Origin: Clostridiales bacterium
GTDB lineage: Bacteria; Bacillota; Clostridia; Oscillospirales; Oscillospiraceae
DNA: 51,115 bases
Assembly: GCA_004556345.1 (NCBI GenBank)
Contig: SFHQ01000011.1
Location: forward strand, 1 to 51,115
Reading direction: 5' to 3'
The position numbers and the translations under genes are program-made. Below are positions 39,572-46,586 of this stretch, piece by piece. Below the pieces are notes generated by a model. That model made no database searches and was not told the DNA's origin. It saw nothing but the letters and a program-made list of their open reading frames with translations. Numbering within the stretch: position 1 is the stretch's first letter; the number at the start of each line of letters is the position of its first letter.

Positions 39572-40804
39572 TCAGGCTTTGTGTTCTGTTCGGACCTTGC
39601 GTCCTGCTCGGTAAGACAGGGCGATGAGAAGCAGGGAGACCAGAACCAGACAAGAGAACAGGATGTAGGCCGGGAGGTAATCGCCGAAGCGGTCGGCCAA
39701 GAGGCCGGGGACCGTGGCGAAAACGAGAGCGCCGCCGGCGTAGATCACTTGCAGCCGCCGCAAAACAGTCGGGTACTGCCGGGGGGAGGCCAGGTCATTG
39801 GCCCAGACGGAGGGGCCGATCGTCGCGATGGGGTAGCCCACGCCCATGCAGACGGCGGTGAGGACGCTCAGAGGGATGCTTTGCAGGAAGGCCAGGCAGC
39901 ACAGCACATGCCCCGCCACCAGGATCGCCCCGAAGAGCAGGGTGGACCGGCAGCCGCCCACATGGTCCGTCGTCTCGCCGTAGAGGAGCTTGCCCAGGGT
40001 GAGCATCAGGCCCGTGCCGCTGATGATGGCGGCCACGGCACCGGCGGAGAAGCCCTCCCCGCTGAACAGGACGGACAGATGCACGAAGCCGGGGTTGGCC
40101 ACGGCACCCATGAACAGGCTGGCAAAGGCCAGCAGCACGAAGGCCGCGCGGGGGATGTCGCCGTGGGCTTTGCGCGCGGGCGTTTCCTGCCCCGCCGGGG
40201 CTTCTTGATGCCCGCAGGGGGCCAGGCCCTTCTCCGCCGGGTCGCTGCGCAGGACGGCGAAGATGAGGGCAGCCAGGAGAAAGATCGCTGCGCCCTCGAT
40301 GCGGAAGGCGGTCCCCATGGTCAGGTGCTCCACCAGGGCCGTCGTCACCGGGGGCAGGACGATGGTCGCAATGCCGCTGCCCGTGGCGCAGATGCTCAGG
40401 GCCAAGGCCCGGTGCCGGTCGAACCAGCGGTTCATCAGGAGCGAGACGGGGATCATCGAGCCGAACCCGTAGCTCAGGCCCGACACCGCCGCGCCCACGC
40501 AGAAGAGGGGATAGGTCCGGGCGCTGGCGTAGAGCAGGTAGGACAGGCCCGCGCAGCAGGCGGCGATGCTCACGCCCAGACGAAGCGATACCTTCTTGTA
40601 GTACCAGCCGATGGTCAGCATGGCCAGAAACGCCGTGAGGCACCGCAGGGTGACGAGAGAGGACGTCTGGGCGTGGGTCAGGCCGCGCTCGTCCATGATG
40701 TAGGGCAGGTAGACGGAAAAGCCGTTGGACACCGTGCCCATGGTGATGAAGAGCAGGAGCGTGCAAGTGATGCAGACCACCCAACCGTAATGCACGTGTT
40801 TCAT
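39572..40804 (-). CDS. MFS transporter, OFA-like
   Basis: A 410-residue 12-helix transporter beginning MKHVHYGWVVCITCTLLLF; the YGWVV start is common in the oxalate/formate antiporter-like group. Helix 5 area: GLSYGFGSMIPVSLLMNRWF. The start at 40804 overlaps the thiE stop (ATGA), so it is co-translated with thiE and part of the thiM-thiE unit. A role in precursor or thiamine transport is inferred from this coupling only. Confidence 0.85.
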   Translation of the reverse strand: MKHVHYGWVVCITCTLLLFITMGTVSNGFSVYLPYIMDERGLTHAQTSSLVTLRCLTAFLAMLTIGWYYKKVSLRLGVSIAACCAGLSYLLYASARTYPLFCVGAAVSGLSYGFGSMIPVSLLMNRWFDRHRALALSICATGSGIATIVLPPVTTALVEHLTMGTAFRIEGAAIFLLAALIFAVLRSDPAEKGLAPCGHQEAPAGQETPARKAHGDIPRAAFVLLAFASLFMGAVANPGFVHLSVLFSGEGFSAGAVAAIISGTGLMLTLGKLLYGETTDHVGGCRSTLLFGAILVAGHVLCCLAFLQSIPLSVLTAVCMGVGYPIATIGPSVWANDLASPRQYPTVLRRLQVIYAGGALVFATVPGLLADRFGDYLPAYILFSCLVLVSLLLIALSYRAGRKVRTEHKA

Positions 40805-41445
40805 TGGGGTGTGATCATCTCTTTCACGGTGTTCTTCAGGTTCTTTGCGGCTGCCGGGATGTCTTCCTGGGCGTAGATGGCGCTGATCACCGCCACGCCG
40901 CAGATGCCCGTCCCGGCCAGCTCGGTGACGTTTTCCTGGGTAATGCCGCCGATGGCGACCACGGGGATGGAGACGGCCTGGCAGATGTCCCGCAGGACGT
41001 CCCACTCCACTTCCTTGGCGTCGGCCTTGGAGCCGGTGGGGAACACGGCCCCGACGCCGAGATAGTCCGCCCCGTGGGCCTCGGCCTGGAGGGCCTGGGC
41101 GACGGTCTGGGCGGAGACGCCGATGATCTTATCCGGGCCAAGCTTGGCCCGGACGTCCCCGGCCTCCATGTCGCTCTGGCCCACGTGGACGCCGTCGGCG
41201 TCCACGGCCAGGGCGATGTCTACGTTGTCGTTGATGAGAAACGGAACACCGTAGGCATGGCAGAGAGTTTTGATGTCTTTGGCTTCGTCCAGGAAACGGG
41301 CCTCGTCCAGGTCCTTCTCCCGGAGCTGGAGGAAGGTCACGCCGCCGTCCAGGCTCTCCTTCACGACCTCGTGCAGGGTCCGGCCGTGCAGCCAGTGCCG
41401 GTCGGTGACGGCGTAGAGCAGTAAGTCTTGTTCAGCGCAGTTCAT
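40801..41445 (-). CDS. thiE: thiamine phosphate synthase
   Basis: Joins HMP-PP and thiazole phosphate to thiamine phosphate. The 214-residue TIM barrel has FLQLREKDLDEARFLDEA, PFLINDNVDIALAVDADG and VHVGQSDM, all canonical ThiE signatures, plus AIGGITQENVTEL at the phosphate site. This is the orthodox ThiE, in contrast to the TenI-like paralogue at 30.0-30.6 kb. Overlaps thiM by 14 nt. Confidence 0.94.
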   Translation of the reverse strand: MNCAEQDLLLYAVTDRHWLHGRTLHEVVKESLDGGVTFLQLREKDLDEARFLDEAKDIKTLCHAYGVPFLINDNVDIALAVDADGVHVGQSDMEAGDVRAKLGPDKIIGVSAQTVAQALQAEAHGADYLGVGAVFPTGSKADAKEVEWDVLRDICQAVSIPVVAIGGITQENVTELAGTGICGVAVISAIYAQEDIPAAAKNLKNTVKEMITPQ

Positions 41446-42253
41446 AGCTTGCCCCCTTGTCCAGCGTCTCGCCGGTCATGTTGTAGATGGCGTCGATGAT
41501 GTGGGTGCGGTAGGAGGCGTTGCCCTCTCCCTTGGCCATGTGGAGCCAGCCGAGCTCCCCGGCCAGGCCCATCGTCGCCACGGCCGCAGCGGCGGCTTCC
41601 AGCGGGCGGTCGGGGTTGGCCACCAGGAAGGCCGTCATCAGCCCGGAGAGCTGGCAGCCCGTTCCGGTGATCCTGCCCATTTCGGGGCGGCCGTTGCGGA
41701 GGACGTAGCACTGCGTCCCGTCGCTGACCAGATCAATGGCCCCGGTGATGGCAATGATCGCCTTGGACCGCTGGGCAAAGTCTTTTACGAACTGGATGGC
41801 CTGGGGCAGGGTCTCTTCCGTGACGGCGTCGGCCACGTCTGCGTCCACGCCCTTTGTCGTGCCGCTGCCCAGGGCCAGGGTCTTGATCTCGGAGATGTTG
41901 CCCCGGATGACGGTGAGGGGCAGCTCCTGCATGAGGCTGACGGCCGTGTTCGTCCGCAGGGCGGAGGCCCCGGCCCCTACGGGGTCCAGCAGGATGGGGT
42001 GGCCCAGCGCGGCGGCCTTCTTGCCCGCCCGGTGCATCGCCTCGATGCTCCGCTGGTTGAGGGTGCCGATGTTCAGGTTCAGGCCGCCGCAGAGGGCCGT
42101 GATGTCCTCCACGTCCTCCGGCTCATCGGACATGATGGGACTGCCGCCGCAGGCCAAGAGGACGTTGGCCACATCGTTGACGGTGACGTAATTGGTGATG
42201 TTATGCACCAGCGGGACCGAGGCCCGCACGGCATCGAGACAAGCTCCTAGCAT
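41432..42253 (-). CDS. thiM: hydroxyethylthiazole kinase
   Basis: Salvage kinase for the thiazole moiety. The 273-residue ribokinase-like protein has VPLVHNITNYVTVNDVANVL near the N-terminus, PILLDPVGAGASALR (substrate loop) and GTGCQLSGLMTAFLV (phosphate/anion hole). AAAGGAG lies upstream of the ATG. It heads thiM-thiE-MFS. Only 74 nt separate it from the AIM24 gene upstream, with no TPP riboswitch core, so it may be transcribed from the AIM24 promoter. Confidence 0.95.
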   Translation of the reverse strand: MLGACLDAVRASVPLVHNITNYVTVNDVANVLLACGGSPIMSDEPEDVEDITALCGGLNLNIGTLNQRSIEAMHRAGKKAAALGHPILLDPVGAGASALRTNTAVSLMQELPLTVIRGNISEIKTLALGSGTTKGVDADVADAVTEETLPQAIQFVKDFAQRSKAIIAITGAIDLVSDGTQCYVLRNGRPEMGRITGTGCQLSGLMTAFLVANPDRPLEAAAAAVATMGLAGELGWLHMAKGEGNASYRTHIIDAIYNMTGETLDKGASYELR

Positions 42254-42327
42254 AGACTTCTGCGCTCCTTTGTGCTTGGGGATCTGGGATCATTTGGGTT
42301 TGTTGGGAAAGTTCAGAGCGGAAACAC

Positions 42328-43011
42328 TCAGCCGTTGCCCTTGGTGGGCAGGAAGGGATAGATGGACATGGCCACGCCGGAGATGGGCATGGTCTGGAGC
42401 CAGATCTTGCCGGGGCCGGTGAGGACGGTGTTGAAGAAGCCCTCGCCGCCGAAGAATTTGTTCTTCAGGCCCTTGACCTGCTGGATGTCGATGGCCACGG
42501 TGCGCTCGAAGCCCAGCACGTTGCCGGTGTCCACGATCATCTGCTGACCGGGGCCGAGGGTGTACTCTACCAGCTCGCCGTCGACCTCGGCAAAGGCCAT
42601 GCCGCGGCCGGAGAGCTTTTGCATGATGAAGCCCTCGCCGCCGAAGAACCCGGCGCCCAGCTTCTTGTTGAAGTGCATGGACAGCTGCACACCCGGCTCG
42701 GAGGCCAGGAAGGCTGCCTTTTGCAGGATGATCTCATTGCCTGGCCCGATCTCCAGCGCCAGGATCTGCCCTGGGAAGCTGGAGCCGAAGGCAATGAGGG
42801 CGTTGCCGCCGCGGGCGGTGTAGATGTTCTGGAACATGCTCTCGCCGGAGAAGGCCTTGGAGAACATCTTCCCCACGCCGCCGCCGGAGGTCTTCATCTC
42901 CATGTTGGGACTCATCCAGACCATGGAGCCTTTTTCGGTGATCATTTGTTCGCCGTCGTTGAGCTGGCAGATCACCACGGGGAATGCGCCGCCTTTGATC
43001 TCGTATTGCAT
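42328..43011 (-). CDS. AIM24 / TIGR00266 family protein
   Basis: A 227-residue beta-rich protein with the repeated FFGGEGF motif (KLGAGFFGGEGFIM and KFFGGEGFFNTV) and AFSGESMFQNIYTARG, typical of the TIGR00266/AIM24 family. Mitochondrial AIM24 affects inner membrane organisation; the bacterial role is unknown. Start set at the ATG at 43011, with AAAGGA 8 nt upstream. Its promoter (43105-43077) is built from a 30-bp repeat shared with the small peptide locus next to it. Confidence 0.88.
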   Translation of the reverse strand: MQYEIKGGAFPVVICQLNDGEQMITEKGSMVWMSPNMEMKTSGGGVGKMFSKAFSGESMFQNIYTARGGNALIAFGSSFPGQILALEIGPGNEIILQKAAFLASEPGVQLSMHFNKKLGAGFFGGEGFIMQKLSGRGMAFAEVDGELVEYTLGPGQQMIVDTGNVLGFERTVAIDIQQVKGLKNKFFGGEGFFNTVLTGPGKIWLQTMPISGVAMSIYPFLPTKGNG

Positions 43012-43076
43012 CAGTACCATCCTTTCTCGGGTAGAGATTTTGTTTCTCTCTTTGGTGGATACTTTCTGACACTATA

Positions 43077-43105
43077 ATCATAAAGGAGAAGCGCCCGCCT
43101 GTCAA
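43077..43105 (-). promoter_or_regulatory. AIM24 promoter, -35 in loop of a 30-bp repeat
   Basis: On the minus strand TTGACA (43105-43100), 17-nt spacer, TATGAT (43082-43077). The -35 box is the loop of the hairpin in repeat 43087-43116. Confidence 0.8.
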
Positions 43106-43116
43106 GGCGAGCGCTT
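43087..43116. repeat. 30-bp direct repeat flanking the toxin locus, left copy
   Basis: Identical over 30 bp to 43523-43552. It contains the hairpin AAGCGC-CCGCC / GGCG-A-GCGCTT with loop TGTCAA, whose complement TTGACA is the -35 box of a minus-strand promoter. Confidence 0.9.
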
Positions 43117-43133
43117 TGTTTTGTCAAATCTTC

Positions 43134-43162
43134 TTGCAAAACTTGTCGAAAAATGCTATATT
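43134..43162 (+). promoter_or_regulatory. promoter of the small hydrophobic peptide mRNA
   Basis: TTGCAA (43134-43139), 17-nt spacer, TATATT (43157-43162); predicted start near 43169. Confidence 0.65.
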
Positions 43163-43296
43163 GAGCACAAGTTATGCCGAGCCAGCAGGAAAGGCTGGTG
43201 TTTGGCGGTTGGTCTCCCACAGCAATTTCCCATTCCGGGAGACAACTTCTTCATGTAAGTCTCTTGTCTCCCGACCCAAAGGAAGGAGTGAGAGCC

Positions 43297-43422
43297 ATGT
43301 CACTGTCTGTCGTAGAAGTTTGTGCGGTCCTCAGCGTTTGTTTTTCAGCGTTGGAATTCCTGCTGCATCTCTACCAGCAGTTTCATCATCGTAACGATAA
43401 AAACGAAGATGAAAAGAAGTAA
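43297..43422 (+). CDS. small hydrophobic peptide, candidate type I toxin
   Basis: A 41-residue peptide: one membrane segment (about residues 4-26, starting SLSVVEVCAVLSVCFSAL) followed by a polar, charged tail (QQFHHRNDKNEDEKK). This is the pattern of holin-like/Fst/TxpA-type toxins of Gram-positives. GGAAGGAG lies 8-9 nt before the ATG at 43297. An in-frame ATG at 43174 would add a 41-residue leader reading through the structured 5' region, and is less likely. Flanking antisense promoter, paired UTRs and repeats all support a toxin-antitoxin role; toxicity itself is inference. Confidence 0.65.
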   Translation: MSLSVVEVCAVLSVCFSALEFLLHLYQQFHHRNDKNEDEKK

Positions 43423-43506
43423 CCGCCCGGACGCGACCCGTGCGGTTACTTAACCAAAAAAACTAAACGGGAGACCAACCGCAAAAAGCACCAGCCCCCT
43501 TTTGCT
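43410..43506 (-). ncRNA. predicted antisense antitoxin RNA
   Basis: From a consensus promoter (43541-43513) an RNA would start near 43506, run leftwards across the toxin mRNA 3' UTR, and end at the hairpin AAGTAACCGC/GCGGTTACTT (43417-43451, 10-bp perfect stem) followed by CTTTTC on the minus strand. Its first 40 nt nearly duplicate the toxin mRNA leader (GCTGGTG, then GCGGTTGGTCTCCC), so it could compete for the same 3' UTR target. Length about 95 nt. Confidence 0.55.
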
Positions 43507-43512
43507 GTTCTT

Positions 43513-43541
43513 AGTATAGCCCAGAAGCGCCCGCCTGTCAA
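43513..43541 (-). promoter_or_regulatory. antisense RNA promoter in right 30-bp repeat
   Basis: On the minus strand TTGACA (43541-43536), 17-nt spacer, TATACT (43518-43513): stronger than the toxin promoter by consensus match, as expected for an antitoxin RNA. Confidence 0.8.
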
Positions 43542-43552
43542 GGCGAGCGCTT
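43523..43552. repeat. 30-bp direct repeat flanking the toxin locus, right copy
   Basis: Same 30 bp as 43087-43116. On the plus strand the hairpin plus the CTTTTTT after it form a good intrinsic terminator for the toxin mRNA; on the minus strand its loop is the -35 box of the antisense promoter. Confidence 0.9.
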
Positions 43553-43584
43553 CTTTTTTGCAAATGACGACGTTGTTTTTTCGC

Positions 43585-44052
43585 TCAGAACCGTGCCTGG
43601 TTGGGCCAGCTGAGGTTTCCTAGATACTGGGAGCTGCCGAAGCCCAGGATGAGCAGGAAGATGGGATTGAGGAAGATGAGGCCCAGGGTAAACCCAGCCC
43701 CATGCCCAAAGGCTTTGGAGACCTTATGCAGGCCCATGATGCCGATGACAAGACCGGCGACCGAGCAGATCCAGCCCACGAAGGACAGCAGGAAGCCGTC
43801 GCTGGCGCTCTGGATGATGGCGGAGAGCAGCTCCAGCCCCAGCAGCGCCCAGAACATGCTGGTTTTCCAGCTGATCTTATACAGGCTATAAACGTTGTAG
43901 ATGGGGATGATGCCCTTCCAGCCCGGCTCCCCGGCCTTGACCATGATCCTCCACGCGGCCACGGCGATGAGGATGTAGAAAAGGAGCCCCACAAGGACCG
44001 ACGCCGCAGAGATTGCGCTGAATAAAAACAGCGCGGAATACACGTCACGCAT
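43585..44052 (-). CDS. DUF5684 domain-containing membrane protein
   Basis: A 155-residue membrane protein with about four helices. The block WRIMVKAGEPGWKGIIPIYN followed by VYSLYKISWK is the hallmark of DUF5684, seen in many small Firmicute membrane proteins of unknown function, sometimes fused to signal peptidase-related parts. Start at the ATG at 44052 behind GAGGAAGG; the longer frame to 44094 lacks a site. Transcribed from a consensus promoter (44146-44118). Confidence 0.83.
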   Translation of the reverse strand: MRDVYSALFLFSAISAASVLVGLLFYILIAVAAWRIMVKAGEPGWKGIIPIYNVYSLYKISWKTSMFWALLGLELLSAIIQSASDGFLLSFVGWICSVAGLVIGIMGLHKVSKAFGHGAGFTLGLIFLNPIFLLILGFGSSQYLGNLSWPNQARF

Positions 44053-44117
44053 AAAAAACCTTCCTCTCTTTCTCTCTGTTTGCCATGCCGGCAAACAAAA
44101 ATGATTTCTCTTTGCTC

Positions 44118-44146
44118 AGTGTATCAAATGGAAAGGGGGGTGTCAA
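44118..44146 (-). promoter_or_regulatory. promoter of DUF5684 gene
   Basis: On the minus strand TTGACA (44146-44141), 17-nt spacer, TACACT (44123-44118), located between this gene and the SUV3-like helicase stop at 44159. Confidence 0.75.
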
Positions 44147-44158
44147 GAGAAACTCCCC

Positions 44159-46366
44159 TCACTTCCGCATCCTTCGGTAACATGCGTCGCACACCCGCCC
44201 ACGGTGGTGCAGGGGCAGGGCCTTCCCGCACAGGGGACAGAAGCGGATGTTGTTCTTCAGCCGGTGCAGCAGGATCTCGTTGATCTCCTCCGCCACGTCC
44301 TCCCGCTGGTCATACAGCGCGTCCTCGTCCACCGGGCACCCAAAGGTCTTGGCGAACGAAAAATACAGGTCCAGCTTTCGGCAGTACAGCTCCAGCTCCG
44401 GCAGGGTATGGGCCGTGTCCCGCGCCAGCTCCGGCTGCTCGATGGCCTCTCCCTGCTGCTGGAGACGCAGGAAGCGGAAAAACAGCTCCCGCAGGGCCTC
44501 GTCCGTCTCGTCAAAGGGGATGTTCGCCGCCCGCAGCTCCTCCTCCTTGGTCAGGGTGAAGCCCTGCTCCCGGATCTTGGAGATGAGGGTGATGTAGCGG
44601 GTGATGTCCAGCTTGACATAAGGCTCCACGGTCGGCATCTTGTTCCACTCGGTCAGGACCTCCAAGAGGTCAAAATCTACCATAAGCACTAGGTCGGAAA
44701 AGCCCACGACGGCCTGCTGCAGCGGTGGCACGACCGTGTTCAGCCCCGCCCGGATGAAGGACAGGCCCTGGGTGGCCCCCACATAGCCCTTGTCATACAT
44801 GCCAAAGCGCCCCGCCCGCCCGGCGATCTGCTGGATCTCTTCGGGCTTTAATTCCCGGCGCTCCACCCCGTCAAACTTCTCCGTGTCCATGAAAATGACC
44901 CGGCGAATGGGCAGGTTCAGCCCCATGCCGATGGCGTCCGTGGAGACGACGTACTGCATCCGCCCCTGCAAAAAGCCCTCCATCTGCCGCCGGCGGGTGG
45001 AGTAGGGCAAGGCCCCGTAAATAATGGCCGGTTCTTTCCCGGACTGCCGCAGGTCCTCCGCCACGCTGAGCACGCCCACCTTGGAGAAGGTGATGAGCGC
45101 GTCCCCCGGCTGGATGCGGGTGTAGTCGACGGTGTGGTTCATGCAGAGCAGGGGCGTCTTGCGCTTGTGGTACTCGATCTCATAGCTGTCCCCGCAGCTG
45201 TCGAGGATGCGCCGGAGCAGGTGCTCGGCCTCCGGGGCGGCGCAGAGATGGACCTCCGGGGCCTGCACGCCCAGAATGGCCCGCGTCCAGGCGTAGCCCC
45301 GGTGGGGGTCGGCGATCATCTGGCACTCGTCGATGACGGCCACGTCATAGCGGGCTTTCAGGTTGAGCTTTTCGGCCGTGGCGGCGACGTGGGTGTCCTC
45401 CTCCCGCCGGTCCTCCTCCTCGCCGGTGGTGAGGCTGCAATCCACGCCTGCGTCCAGCAATGCCTCCTGGGCCTCCAGGGCGAGCAGACGCAGGGGGGCC
45501 AGGTAGACGCCCGTCCGGGCCTGCTTTAATCTCTGGAAGCCCGCGTAGGTCTTGCCCGTGTTCGTCCCGCCCAGGTGCAGGATGAAGTGCCGGGAGAGGG
45601 CGCGGGCCTCCGGGTACTCGTCCTTGGGGTTCAGGGCGATGAGGACGTTCAGGCTCTTCTGGATGATCTGGGGGATGTACCAGACGGAGTAGATGGTCCC
45701 GATGGGCCGGGAGAGCAGCTGCTGGGTGGGGAAGTCCTCCCGCGCCAGCAGGCCGGCCAGATCGGCCTCCGGCTGGGCCTGGGTGAACTGGTCGATGGCC
45801 TGCTGGGCCGCGGCGTGGAGGACCCGGGCATAGCGCACCCGGACGTGGCCTGCCAGGGGCGCGTTTTCGTTGGGGCCCATCCAGCCTGCGGCCTGGACGA
45901 AGTGGGTCAGCTCGCCGGGCAGGGCCAAGCCGTCACAGCGCTTCTCCAGCCCCAGGAAGCTGCCCAGGTAGCCCGTGATCTGGGAGGCACGCAGCATGCG
46001 CCCGCGGGCGGCGGCGGGCAGGTGGTCGAGCACGGCCCGGTGGTAATGCCCCGCCAGCGTCCAGGCCAGGCTGTCGTCCTTCTCCGCCTGCGTCCAGAGC
46101 TTTGTCAGGGCCTTGGCGACGGTGTGGGCGGCCTGCTGGGCGGCGCGGCCGGCCTCGCCCTGGGGCTTCGCGCCGAGGTTCTGCTTCTGAAAGGTCTCCG
46201 TGGCCTCGGCGGCCTGCACGTCCTCCCGCTCCCAGACGGGCATGCTCCGGCCATTGAAATGCCGGTAGCGGGGCTTGGGCAAGAGCGTGTTCATCAGGGA
46301 CTTCGTCCAGCCCCGGCTCCTCAGCTGGCCGGGGGTCAGTTGCTTTTTCGACCGGCTTTTTCCCAT
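44159..46366 (-). CDS. SUV3-like DExH RNA helicase
   Basis: A 735-residue protein. Motif I is GGTNTGKTYAGFQRLKQA, followed by GVYLAPLRLLALE; motif II is in VAVIDECQMIADPHRGYAWT and motif VI in QQIAGRAGRFGMYDKG. These are hallmarks of SUV3, the helicase of the mitochondrial RNA degradosome, rather than of DEAD-box proteins. A basic N-terminal domain of about 290 residues precedes the helicase, and a C-terminal zinc ribbon (CPLCGKALPLHH..CDACY) ends it. Start at the ATG at 46366, 9 nt behind AGGAGG; the frame extending to 46906 crosses the divergent SIR2 gene. Probably unwinds structured RNA for degradation. Confidence 0.88.
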   Translation of the reverse strand: MGKSRSKKQLTPGQLRSRGWTKSLMNTLLPKPRYRHFNGRSMPVWEREDVQAAEATETFQKQNLGAKPQGEAGRAAQQAAHTVAKALTKLWTQAEKDDSLAWTLAGHYHRAVLDHLPAAARGRMLRASQITGYLGSFLGLEKRCDGLALPGELTHFVQAAGWMGPNENAPLAGHVRVRYARVLHAAAQQAIDQFTQAQPEADLAGLLAREDFPTQQLLSRPIGTIYSVWYIPQIIQKSLNVLIALNPKDEYPEARALSRHFILHLGGTNTGKTYAGFQRLKQARTGVYLAPLRLLALEAQEALLDAGVDCSLTTGEEEDRREEDTHVAATAEKLNLKARYDVAVIDECQMIADPHRGYAWTRAILGVQAPEVHLCAAPEAEHLLRRILDSCGDSYEIEYHKRKTPLLCMNHTVDYTRIQPGDALITFSKVGVLSVAEDLRQSGKEPAIIYGALPYSTRRRQMEGFLQGRMQYVVSTDAIGMGLNLPIRRVIFMDTEKFDGVERRELKPEEIQQIAGRAGRFGMYDKGYVGATQGLSFIRAGLNTVVPPLQQAVVGFSDLVLMVDFDLLEVLTEWNKMPTVEPYVKLDITRYITLISKIREQGFTLTKEEELRAANIPFDETDEALRELFFRFLRLQQQGEAIEQPELARDTAHTLPELELYCRKLDLYFSFAKTFGCPVDEDALYDQREDVAEEINEILLHRLKNNIRFCPLCGKALPLHHRGRVCDACYRRMRK

Positions 46367-46399
46367 GGCGGGTGTCCTCCTGTTGTTTGAAGTTGTATC

Positions 46400-46428
46400 A
46401 TCATACCATATTTCCTGCCCGCAGGCAA
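46400..46428 (-). promoter_or_regulatory. promoter of SUV3-like helicase gene
   Basis: On the minus strand TTGCCT (46428-46423), 17-nt spacer, TATGAT (46405-46400). Almost back to back with the divergent SIR2 promoter. Confidence 0.65.
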
Positions 46429-46438
46429 TCGCCCCATC

Positions 46439-46467
46439 TTGACAGTCTTCCCCCCACAGCGCATAAT
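46439..46467 (+). promoter_or_regulatory. promoter of SIR2-like gene
   Basis: TTGACA (46439-46444), 17-nt spacer, CATAAT (46462-46467). The transcript would start near 46474, so both hairpin repeats below lie in the mRNA leader. Confidence 0.65.
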
Positions 46468-46486
46468 GTATGCGTATGATCTTGTT

Positions 46487-46563
46487 GTAGTGGCCGCAGA
46501 CCCCTGCGGCCAACCCGGATTCGTTTCGTCCTATTTCGTAGTGGCCGCAGACCTCTGCGGCCA
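46487..46563 (+). repeat. two near-identical hairpins in the SIR2 leader
   Basis: A 26-nt unit occurs at 46487-46512 and 46538-46563 with one difference, in the loop. Each unit is GTAG plus a perfect stem TGGCCGCAG/CTGCGGCCA (9 bp) around a four-base loop (ACCC or ACCT). Start-to-start distance is 51 nt. They lie between promoter and start codon. The second ends 23 nt before the ATG. Confidence 0.85.
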
Positions 46564-46586
46564 TCCCCCCAAGGAAGAGGTGCCCC

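Larger units (their letters stand above)
43169..43558 (+). ncRNA. predicted toxin mRNA with long-range 5'-3' pairing
   Basis: The leader segment GCGGTTGGTCTCCC (43205-43218) is exactly complementary to GGGAGACCAACCGC in the 3' UTR (43469-43482). Pairing resumes between GGCTGGTG (43193-43200) and the 3' CACCAGCC (43489-43496). A competing hairpin CGGGAGACAA/TTGTCTCCCG (43236-43245 with 43263-43272) sits just before the ribosome binding site. The mRNA would end at the hairpin of the right 30-bp repeat, followed by CTTTTTT. Such fold-back is typical of type I toxin mRNAs. Confidence 0.6.

Noticed and set aside
42254..42327. TPP riboswitch upstream of thiM
   Set aside because: Only 74 nt are available and the conserved THI-box segments are absent; the region before the MATE operon also lacks them.
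43174..43296. N-terminal extension of the 41-residue peptide to 82 residues
   Set aside because: The upstream ATG has no ribosome binding site and the extension reads through paired leader structure; the ATG at 43297 has GGAAGGAG in place.
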